Source: Planctomycetota bacterium
GTDB taxonomy: Bacteria; Planctomycetota; Planctomycetia; Pirellulales; Pirellulaceae
Assembly: GCA_003671195.1 (NCBI GenBank)
Contig: QWPJ01000246.1
Coordinates: 1-64,000, forward strand
Direction: 5' to 3'
Length of the DNA stretch: 64,000 nucleotides
Shown: positions 57,918 through 64,000 of the stretch, piece after piece
How the letters are laid out: the number at the start of each line of letters is the position of its first letter
Position numbering within the stretch: position 1 is the first letter of the stretch
Made by a program: the position numbers and the translations under genes
The notes under the pieces: model-generated
Database searches by the model: none
The model's input: the letters and a program-made list of their open reading frames with translations, nothing else
What the model was told of the DNA's origin: nothing

Positions 57918-58469
57918 TTACTCCAACCAAGGCTTGCATGCTTCGAGGATCGACTCAGGCTCGCTCATCCGACCGAATCCAATGCGGCGACAAGAAAGCC
58001 AACCGGACTCAGGTCCAACCAGATGCACGCCATCGGATCTCAACTGCTGAATGTTTCTTTGCACCGCTGGCTTGTCCCACATCGGCGCGCTCATCGCCGG
58101 TGCAAACAACACAGGGCACTCGACGTTGAGATACAAAGTCGAAAGCAGATCGTTGGCCAATCCCCAAGCGCACGAAGCGATCATCCTTGCGGTGGCCGGG
58201 GCGATGACCAGAAGCTTGCAGTCCTGAGCCAACTCGATGTGGGGCCCAAGCGGGAATCGTGAATCAAAAGGAGCCACAACGGGCCCAGATCCGGTCAACG
58301 CGGCGAAGGTCGCCGCGCCGACAAACTCAGTGGCCTTCGGGGTCATGACGACCGACACGCGATGGCCGGATTGGACCAATCGACTCACGAGCACAGCAGA
58401 TTTATAAGCCGCTATGCCACCAGAGACTCCGACAACAATCCGGTCTTTGATCCGGTCGATACTGGCCAT
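57918..58469 (-). CDS. coaC: Phosphopantothenoylcysteine decarboxylase (CoaC half, separate gene)
   Basis: 183 residues; flavoprotein that decarboxylates phosphopantothenoylcysteine. VVGVSGGIAAYKSAVLVSRL and VIAPATARMIASCAWGLANDLL match the flavodoxin-like FMN fold, and WLSCRRIGFGRM holds the active-site cysteine. The substrate motif PxMNxxMW reads PAMSAPMW, so the conserved Asn is Ser. It is in the order gmk-rpoZ-coaC-coaB. Confidence 0.92.
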   Translation of the reverse strand: MASIDRIKDRIVVGVSGGIAAYKSAVLVSRLVQSGHRVSVVMTPKATEFVGAATFAALTGSGPVVAPFDSRFPLGPHIELAQDCKLLVIAPATARMIASCAWGLANDLLSTLYLNVECPVLFAPAMSAPMWDKPAVQRNIQQLRSDGVHLVGPESGWLSCRRIGFGRMSEPESILEACKPWLE

Positions 58470-58502
58470 AATGGCTGCTCGAGTGGAACCGCTTGGCGAT
58501 CT

Positions 58503-58766
58503 TTACAGATCCCCAGCGTCCAGATCCAGCAGGTCTCCTTGCTCGGTCGTCTCGCCGTAAATCTTCAATTCGCCGGTCTGCGTAAGATAAATCTTGTCTT
58601 GCAAAATTTCCTGAATGACGATTTCCATTTTGTCATCCGAGTGCATGTCGACCAGCGGACGGCCACCTCGGTTGATTTGTACCAAACGCTTTTGGATGAG
58701 CGTCGAGAGCTTGAATCGCCCCCCGACTTTGTTGACAATCGCTTCTTCTTTAAGCTCGTCGAGCAT
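58503..58766 (-). CDS. rpoZ: RNA polymerase omega subunit
   Basis: 87 residues. Start MLDELKEEAIVNKVGGRFKL then LIQKRLVQINRGGRPLV, the conserved core of planctomycete omega. The tail is acidic. The ATG at 58766 is preferred over an upstream in-frame start at 58862. It sits between gmk and coaC, as in many bacteria. Confidence 0.9.
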   Translation of the reverse strand: MLDELKEEAIVNKVGGRFKLSTLIQKRLVQINRGGRPLVDMHSDDKMEIVIQEILQDKIYLTQTGELKIYGETTEQGDLLDLDAGDL

Positions 58767-58825
58767 CGGTACGCCTCGTGGGTAGGTTAAGTTTGACTCG
58801 GGCAAATGGTTGTTGGATTCAGGCC

Positions 58826-59419
58826 TTAAGGTTGCTTGTCGATTCGAGAATCGTACTGGCATAGCAAACGGCAGACCTGAGCGACCGCCTCATCGACTCG
58901 ATCGTTGATGACGCTGTGGCGGTAATGGTGCTTAAGCCCCATTTCCTCTCTGGCAACCTGTAAGCGACGTTGGATGGCGTCTTGAGAATCGGTTCCCCGA
59001 TCCCTGAGCCGCTTTTCCAATTGGTCCATCGATCCTGGGTCGATAAAAATCGTAATTACCTCGGGATCATAGTCCAGAACGGCCAAGGCCCCTTGGACGT
59101 CAATCTCCAAGATTACCCATTTTCCGGCAGAAAGACCAGACGAAACGGCCTCTTTGAGCGTTCCGTACCAAAATCCTCTCCCGAAAACCTCTTTGCACTC
59201 GAGAAATTCACCCCTGGACCGCTTGGCCTGAAACTCCTCAGGACTCAGAAACCAGTAGTGCTCCCCATGGACTTCCCCAGGCCGAGGGGGTCGGGTTGTG
59301 GCCGAAACGCTCACAACCAGCGGCAACGGACAAGTCTCTAGAAGCTTTGCGACAATGGTCGATTTTCCAGATCCCGATGGTCCCGAGATGATGATCAGCT
59401 TGCCGGGATCATTCGACAT
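58826..59419 (-). CDS. gmk: Guanylate kinase
   Basis: 197 residues; makes GDP from GMP. Walker A is ISGPSGSGKSTI. VSATTRPPRPGEVHGEHYWF is the GMP-binding segment, and VILEIDVQGAL follows. The ATG at 59419 overlaps the yicC stop by 11 bases. The long upstream in-frame extension lies inside yicC and is not counted. Confidence 0.95.
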   Translation of the reverse strand: MSNDPGKLIIISGPSGSGKSTIVAKLLETCPLPLVVSVSATTRPPRPGEVHGEHYWFLSPEEFQAKRSRGEFLECKEVFGRGFWYGTLKEAVSSGLSAGKWVILEIDVQGALAVLDYDPEVITIFIDPGSMDQLEKRLRDRGTDSQDAIQRRLQVAREEMGLKHHYRHSVINDRVDEAVAQVCRLLCQYDSRIDKQP

Positions 59420-60329
59420 TTTGAACCAACTCCCGCATCTGTTCGATCGTTGTTTTGATCGATACGACCCCGTGCGCAATGGTCGCATCATTAGCCTTCG
59501 CTCCGATCGTATTGGCCTCGCGGGCAATCTCCTGAATCAAAAAATCCAGCCGGCGGCCCTGGGACTCCTTATCGCTCAGCGCACTGTGAAACTGCTCAAG
59601 GTGGCTGTGCAAGCGAACGATTTCCTCACGGATATCGCAGCGATCAGAGAATTGGACGACCTCCCTCAGCACATCGATTTCGCCTACCGTCGGAATCATT
59701 TCGGCCAGAGCCGATCGGACTCGGGACTCCAATCGCTTGCGATAATCGATCAATACATTCGGGGCACGAGCCTCGATCTGGTCGCTGATAGCGCGTACCT
59801 TCGCAGCCGACTCGGTAAGCTCCTTGCCCATCTGCTCACCCTCGATCTGCCGCATGCGGTTCAGATTGTCAAGCGCTTGGCCAATCGTCGAAAGAGTGAG
59901 TGCCGTGAGCTTCTCGGGCTCAGGACCGGGGTTCGGTAGCAAGACACCTGGAAGTTGAAGTGCCGATCCGAGTTCAACCACGATCGTATAGCCAGAGCCG
60001 TAGCCGTTGCCGACGCCGCTTCGGACTTGATCCAGATACGACTTGAGCGTCGATTCGGAAACCTTGTTCGCCATTGCCGCTGAGCCCCCGGAGAGACGCA
60101 GCGTGACATGCACAGAACCGCGGCGAACCTTCTCGCGGACAAGTCCCTCGATCTGATTTTCCAGAAAGGCTAACGACTCGTGGAGCTTGAAAGTCACCTT
60201 CAAAAAGCGGTTGTTGACCGACCGGACTTCCGCGTCGATCGAAAGGCCCTCTTCGATTTGCTGGGCCCTGCCATGGCCCGTCATACTCTGCAAACCCGTC
60301 ATGCTCTTCGAACCCGTCATGCTCTGCAA
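59409..60329 (-). CDS. yicC: YicC-family endoribonuclease with a triplicated start region
   Basis: 306 residues. The family start SMTGHGRA is found at residues 15-22. EVRSVNNRFLKVTFKL and the end with GVVSIKTTIEQMRELVQNVE are typical. Residues 1-18 read SMTG three times because an 18-bp unit is triplicated at 60277-60330. Each unit gives an in-frame ATG (60320, 60302 and 60284), with 60329 as a further one. Which start is used is unclear. YicC proteins are stress-linked RNases. The gene is first in the gmk-rpoZ-coaC-coaB cluster. Confidence 0.9.
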   Translation of the reverse strand: MQSMTGSKSMTGLQSMTGHGRAQQIEEGLSIDAEVRSVNNRFLKVTFKLHESLAFLENQIEGLVREKVRRGSVHVTLRLSGGSAAMANKVSESTLKSYLDQVRSGVGNGYGSGYTIVVELGSALQLPGVLLPNPGPEPEKLTALTLSTIGQALDNLNRMRQIEGEQMGKELTESAAKVRAISDQIEARAPNVLIDYRKRLESRVRSALAEMIPTVGEIDVLREVVQFSDRCDIREEIVRLHSHLEQFHSALSDKESQGRRLDFLIQEIAREANTIGAKANDATIAHGVVSIKTTIEQMRELVQNVE

Positions 60330-60330
60330 A
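60277..60330. repeat. Three 18-bp tandem repeats at the yicC start
   Basis: Units begin CCCGTCAT(A/G)CTC and occupy 60277-60294, 60295-60312 and 60313-60330. They encode three SMTG copies on the - strand. Confidence 0.95.
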
Positions 60331-60448
60331 CCCGGTGATGCTCGCCTGATGAATCAGCCTTTTGGCCCTTGGATGGTGCAAATCGGACAAGCCGAAATCT
60401 GCGACCACAAAATCCGGTTGGCCAGGCCCCACAAGGCCCAAGTTGCTT

Positions 60449-60979
60449 TTAGGGGGAAGGTGGGTTCGGAGCTCCAGGCGCTGCTGGCTCGGTTGGCACT
60501 GCTGGCACAGAATCCGGTTCCACAACTGGGTTTGCCGGAGCTGGGTTTGCCGGAGCTGGGTTTGCCGGAGCTGGGTTTGCCGGTGCTGGGTTTGCCGGTG
60601 CTGGGTTTGCCGGTGCTGTCGCAGGAGATACCACGGGCGGAATCGCTGGAAGCTCTGTAGTTCCGCCCATCCCGACACCGGTGCTCATGCTTGTGGTCGC
60701 AGAAGTGTCGGCTTGGATGTCCAGACTATCCTCTTTGTACCAGCGTGCAGCCAGTGCCGAGAAGAAGATCCACAGCAAGACCAAGACCGCAGTGATGCGG
60801 GTGAAGATATCGCCAGCTTTGACCCCGAAGGCGCTTTGGCCACCGAGACCACCCAAGGCTCCTGTCAAACCACCACCACGCCCGCGCTGAAGCAAAATGA
60901 TGGCGATAATCAGGAACGAGAGGACAAAAAGGAGCGAACCGAAAATGTACTGGGAAAGAACCCCAAGCGGCATGAGCAC
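60449..60979 (-). CDS. secG: Preprotein translocase subunit SecG with a Pro/Ala repeat tail
   Basis: 176 residues. Residues 1-85 are SecG: SQYIFGSLLFVLSFLIIAIILLQ, RGRGGGLTGALGG and a second helix (FTRITAVLVLLWIFFSALAA). The usual length is about 75-110. The tail after residue 120 holds six PANPA-type units coded by 15-bp repeats at 60526-60615. It would lie in the periplasm if the topology is N-in. Start may be residue 1 or 3. Confidence 0.9.
   Translation of the reverse strand: MLMPLGVLSQYIFGSLLFVLSFLIIAIILLQRGRGGGLTGALGGLGGQSAFGVKAGDIFTRITAVLVLLWIFFSALAARWYKEDSLDIQADTSATTSMSTGVGMGGTTELPAIPPVVSPATAPANPAPANPAPANPAPANPAPANPAPANPVVEPDSVPAVPTEPAAPGAPNPPSP
60526..60615. repeat. Six 15-bp tandem repeats in the secG tail
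   Basis: CTGGGTTTGCCGG(A/T)G occurs six times from 60526 to 60615 without interruption. Three units have A and three have T at one site, suggesting stepwise block duplication. Confidence 0.95.
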
Positions 60980-61330
60980 GGCTAATAATCTCCGTTGTCG
61001 TACTAAATGGCAGGCGAGTTAGATAGGTATCTGATGCATGAATTTAGCAGATGCATGAGGTTTTGTTGAGACCAGGAAGGAACTAGTTTTGGGATTTTGT
61101 CCGGTCTGCATGTTCCGGAATGTCCCCGAAGAGCCACACGATCGCTTTCCAGAGGACATTTCAGGGTCGTTGACACCTGCCGGTGGTTTGGTACCCTTCG
61201 ACCTTGCACAGTTTACGCAAAACCCCCAATCGGCAAACTTCAACAGCGTCCCTAGGGTGGGAGTGCGGTTTGTCAGAATCGAGTCCGGGGTAGTGGTTTA
61301 CCCAGTTTTTTCTCTCGGGAGGAAGTTCCT
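60980..61330. other. 351-base gap between secG and the Cys-rich secreted protein gene
   Basis: I find no gene I can support. GATGCATGA occurs twice at about 61032-61059. Short open frames exist on both strands, including one on the + strand with CPVC, but none has a convincing start or composition. It must contain the promoters of the divergent genes. GGAGG at about 61319 is the ribosome site of the next gene. Confidence 0.6.
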
Positions 61331-61939
61331 ATGAGCCAGTTTCGTTTAGTAGTTTTGTCGGCCGTTGCTTTTGTTGCAGCGGGATTTGGATCGGTCGCGA
61401 TGGCCGGTTGCGGTGGAGACAATGGTTGCAGTGGCGGTCGCAGCGGTCTTTTCGCTCGATTGCACTCCAAGAAAGCAGCTTGCAGCGGCGCAGTCGCCAA
61501 GGACTGCAGCGGTGGCGGATTGCTCAGCAAGATGGGTGGCCGCCGAGGAGCCAAGTGCTCCGGAACGGTTGCTCCTCAGTGCGCACCGGCTCCTGCTCCT
61601 GCTTGCAACACCGGTTGCGACACCGGATGCGGTAGCGTTGCAGTCGATTCCGGATGCACCGGATGCGCAGGTACAACCGTCATGTCCGACTCGTCGGTTA
61701 TCGTCGGATCGGCTCCTTGCACCAACTGCGGAACCGCAGTCAATGCAGGAACCGTCGAAAGCTCCACCGTCGCGCCTCCAGTGCCAGGAGCACCGGCGAC
61801 GATCGCTCCAGCAACAGCACCGGCGACGATCGCTCCAGCAGCAGCACCGGCAGTTCCAGCAGCACCAGCCGTTCCAGCAGCACCGGCAGTTCCAGCAGCA
61901 CCGGCAGTTCCTTCGGCCAGCGACGTTCCAAAGGCCTAG
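61331..61939 (+). CDS. Secreted Cys-rich protein with Ala/Pro repeat tail
   Basis: 202 residues. A signal peptide (LVVLSAVAFVAAGFGSVAMA) precedes a Gly/Cys-rich middle with about 16 cysteines (CGGDNGCSGG, CNTGCDTGCGS, CTGCAGTT, CTNCGT). From about residue 150 the tail is APATIAPAT then APAVPA repeats. GGGAGGAAG lies seven bases before the ATG, a strong ribosome site, and a strong terminator follows, so it is likely a well-expressed single gene. The family is unknown; planctomycetes carry similar small cysteine-rich exported proteins. Confidence 0.8.
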   Translation: MSQFRLVVLSAVAFVAAGFGSVAMAGCGGDNGCSGGRSGLFARLHSKKAACSGAVAKDCSGGGLLSKMGGRRGAKCSGTVAPQCAPAPAPACNTGCDTGCGSVAVDSGCTGCAGTTVMSDSSVIVGSAPCTNCGTAVNAGTVESSTVAPPVPGAPATIAPATAPATIAPAAAPAVPAAPAVPAAPAVPAAPAVPSASDVPKA

Positions 61940-62009
61940 TTCTTTCCGGTTCGACCGGATCGTTCCAAACGACAAACCCGAGCTTTCCAGGCTTGGGGAA
62001 AACCATCGA

Positions 62010-62037
62010 GGGCACGCGCAAGCGTGCCCTTTTTTTT
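62010..62037 (+). terminator. Strong intrinsic terminator
   Basis: GGGCACGC-GCAA-GCGTGCCC forms a perfect 8-bp GC-rich stem with a tetraloop, followed by eight T bases. It is 70 bases after the stop of the Cys-rich protein gene. Confidence 0.95.
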
Positions 62038-62145
62038 GCGAATGGTCCCCTTGCTTTTGTCGCTACAATGTCCGCCTGGAGCTGAAGAGTTTTTTTCCAA
62101 CTGGGACTATTCCCAACCGATCCCAACCGACACTGGAGTTTTTTC

Positions 62146-62889
62146 GTGCCCGACGAATCGATTGCCAACGAGAAGTCATCGGTAACCATCTACACCGACG
62201 GAGCCGCTGAGCCCAATCCCGGTCCGGGCGGCTATGGGATCGTGCTCATGGCCGGCAAGCATCGCAAAGAGCTATCTGGCGGATTTCGTCTCACGACCAA
62301 CAACCGTATGGAACTCATGGGGGTAATCGTCGCACTCGAGGCTCTTTCGAAGCCCTGCTTGGTCAACCTATACAGCGACTCGAAGTATGTCGTCGAAACA
62401 GTCCAACGCGGTTCGGTCCTGCGATGGCAAAAAAACCGCTGGATGCGCAGCCCAGGTCAGCCAGTCAAAAATGTCGATCTATGGAAACGCTACCTCGAGG
62501 CCTCGGCCCGGCACTCGATCCGATTCCATTGGGTCAAAGGTCACGCGGGGGTCGCCGAGAACGAACGGTGCGATGAATTGGCCGTCGCTGCGATTCAGCA
62601 ATACGATTTGGCCGACGACCAAGGATACCTTACAGACCCATCGAGCAGTCGCTCCCTGAACCCCCAACTGGCAACCCGAGTTTCTAGGCCAATCCCCCTG
62701 AATCCAGGCCCTGCGGTGGAACCATCGGAAGGAGCACCTTGTCGAAAATGTACAGAGAACTTGGTCAAAAAAACTCCCAAGCCCAAGGCCCGAAAGCCCG
62801 GGCAGACGTATTTCTACGAATGGTACCTCTTCTGTCCAGGATGTGGGACGATGTATATGGTTAACGAAGCAAAACGAAGCATCGACTGA
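62146..62889 (+). CDS. rnhA: Ribonuclease HI with C-terminal zinc ribbon
   Basis: 247 residues from a GTG with CTGGAG upstream. The RNase H fold occupies about 10-150: YTDGAAEPNPGPGGYG (Asp), NNRMELMGV (Glu), LYSDSKYVV (Asp) and NERCDELAV (Asp) give the full active site. It cleaves RNA in RNA-DNA hybrids. A further 90 residues follow, with CRKC and CPGC pairs, likely a zinc ribbon. Standard RnhA ends near 155. Confidence 0.94.
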   Translation: MPDESIANEKSSVTIYTDGAAEPNPGPGGYGIVLMAGKHRKELSGGFRLTTNNRMELMGVIVALEALSKPCLVNLYSDSKYVVETVQRGSVLRWQKNRWMRSPGQPVKNVDLWKRYLEASARHSIRFHWVKGHAGVAENERCDELAVAAIQQYDLADDQGYLTDPSSSRSLNPQLATRVSRPIPLNPGPAVEPSEGAPCRKCTENLVKKTPKPKARKPGQTYFYEWYLFCPGCGTMYMVNEAKRSID

Positions 62890-62924
62890 AGTTTCAATCA
62901 CCAACGCCCTGACGTATCGATTCC

Positions 62925-64000
62925 ATGCAATTTCTATACAACTCCCCTTCCGAGATCTCCAGCGGTTTCCCACCCGTGAGCGTGGTGACCGAAGAGCTAT
63001 TGCATGCCAACTCGATCTATAACGAATCGGTCGAACTATTTGAGCGTCTCAAGCACTCGAATCACTGCTGCCAATGCGAGAAAAGACGGCCAGTAAAGAT
63101 CGCTACGGTCGTTTTTCTCGATGAGCATTTCGCTTGCTCGTTTCCGCTGTCCCTATGCGAGCCCTGCAGCCGACTCTCGCCAATCGTCGCGGCACATCAA
63201 GTTCGCCCGATCTACTTTTTCGCCGCTGGCATGATTCTTGCTGCGCTGGCTGCGTTGGCCTACAGACTCCAAGCCCCTTTGCCCCTGGTTTGGATTTTGC
63301 TCGCATCGCTTCTCGGAGTTTGGTTCCTTCAAAGACACTTTCGCAGCAAGCCCCAGGATGCGAAAATTCGCGAAGAACTCACCCGAGCACTGGTCGCCAA
63401 AAGTCCTTTTTTCAGTAAATTTCTCGAGGCCTATCCCAAAGGTCGATTGTTCTGGCACAGCACGCTCCAACTCGAAAACTGGAGTACCGATGCGGAGAAA
63501 AATCTCTTCCAATCGAGCCTGATCGCTTTTGATCGAGGGTACGTTCTATCCGATATGCATGGACTCAACGAAGAGGACGGATCGCTGGCGATTTGCCATG
63601 CAGTATTCCAATACATCGACTCGGCATTCCATCAAAAGCTCCGACAGTTCCAAGACGCACCGATCGCATGCCAAGCACTGATTCAGTTTTTTCCCGGACG
63701 AAAACGGATCATCCAAACGCAAATTCTCCCCCTTGCTCAGGTCGCTGAAAAAACGCTCCGATCCGACGACCTTCCGCCGCAAACCGACCGTGCCCTCGAG
63801 AAAGCATTGCAGTCGATGCCGGAATTTCCTGTCCGAGCCCCGATCATCCTCATTTACCGAAGTTGCAACCTTGAAGGTACCAGCCAATTCCGCGAATTGA
63901 CCCTTCCGGATGCTCATCCGGACTACCAACGCTATGTCCGCGCGATGCGTCCTGCACAAGAACTTCAAAAAGAAGGCGAATCTAGCGAGCTTCTCTATGA
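62925..64000 (+). CDS. Membrane protein of unknown function, open at the right edge
   Basis: The frame starts at ATG 62925 and is open to base 64000, so at least 358 residues are seen. Residues 46-49 and 80-83 give CQC and CEPC-type cysteine pairs that may bind zinc. Two hydrophobic helices follow (YFFAAGMILAALAALAYRL and PLVWILLASLLGVWFL, about 94-131). The rest is soluble (RLFWHSTLQLENWSTD and others) with no family I know. It lies 35 bases after rnhA and may be in its operon. Confidence 0.75.
   Translation, partial: MQFLYNSPSEISSGFPPVSVVTEELLHANSIYNESVELFERLKHSNHCCQCEKRRPVKIATVVFLDEHFACSFPLSLCEPCSRLSPIVAAHQVRPIYFFAAGMILAALAALAYRLQAPLPLVWILLASLLGVWFLQRHFRSKPQDAKIREELTRALVAKSPFFSKFLEAYPKGRLFWHSTLQLENWSTDAEKNLFQSSLIAFDRGYVLSDMHGLNEEDGSLAICHAVFQYIDSAFHQKLRQFQDAPIACQALIQFFPGRKRIIQTQILPLAQVAEKTLRSDDLPPQTDRALEKALQSMPEFPVRAPIILIYRSCNLEGTSQFRELTLPDAHPDYQRYVRAMRPAQELQKEGESSELLY

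Noticed and set aside
61089-61334. Small + strand frame with a CPVC pair upstream of the Cys-rich gene
   Set aside because: TTG start without a ribosome site, and it overlaps the next gene's ribosome site and start; not enough support.
61365-62210. 281-residue open frame on the + strand and a similar one on the - strand
   Set aside because: Shadows of the repeat-rich Cys/Ala/Pro protein; they are low-complexity Arg/Gln or Cys/Trp strings.
1-64000. tRNA and rRNA genes
   Set aside because: I looked for T-loop-like GTTCGAATC signatures and for conserved rRNA stretches and saw none in a fitting context; a tRNA search program would settle this.

Overview
The window comes from a planctomycete, most likely a Pirellulales-type bacterium. 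The main grounds are the paired DUF1501 protein and giant PSCyt1/DUF1549/DUF1553 cytochrome-like protein, several secreted DUF1080, VCBS and SGNH proteins, a formylglycine-generating enzyme, proteins with zinc-ribbon starts, and the yicC-gmk-rpoZ-coaC-coaB gene order. Genes are densely packed on both strands, mostly in short operons. I see no rRNA, no tRNA and no CRISPR array.

Layout: 1-2.0 kb holds the end of a collagen-like protein built on 54-bp DNA repeats, then a REP-associated transposase (RAYT) flanked by near-identical 150-bp repeats. 2.0-7.2 kb is the DUF1501/PSCyt1 pair. 7.5-14.5 kb carries folK, an oxidoreductase, a bicarbonate transporter fused to carbonic anhydrase, an acyltransferase and a formylglycine-generating enzyme. 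14.5-20.8 kb carries a zinc deacylase and a heavy-metal RND efflux pump without an outer-membrane partner. 21-26.4 kb has a PP2C phosphatase, an ExbB-like channel protein, a secreted protein, def and a DUF1080 protein.

The highlight is 26.7-33.5 kb: a xanthorhodopsin-type proton-pumping rhodopsin followed, all on one strand, by blh, crtY, crtE, crtI and crtB. Together these encode the route from isoprenoid diphosphates through phytoene, lycopene and beta-carotene to retinal, plus the opsin that uses it. The opsin keeps the glycine that opens the carotenoid-antenna pocket of xanthorhodopsin, and crtB continues in frame into an unrecognised two-helix membrane tail that has its own plausible start site.

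33.7-45.3 kb carries secreted proteins, tatD, an FAD oxidoreductase, a large envelope protein, a glycosyltransferase and gyrA, whose quinolone-binding residues are naturally replaced. 45.4-55.3 kb carries hemL, a protein kinase, an orphan ABC ATPase, a phosphoglycerate mutase, ricT, cysC and leuCD. 55.4-62.9 kb carries a metal-binding lipoprotein, a PIG-L deacetylase, coaB, coaC, rpoZ, gmk, yicC, secG, a Cys/Ala/Pro-rich secreted protein and rnhA. A protein open at the right edge ends the window.

Across the window there are many short perfect tandem duplications. Inside genes their unit is a multiple of three (12, 15, 18, 54 bp). At or just beyond gene ends it is often 7 or 14 bp, and three of these arrays contain the stop codon of the adjoining gene.
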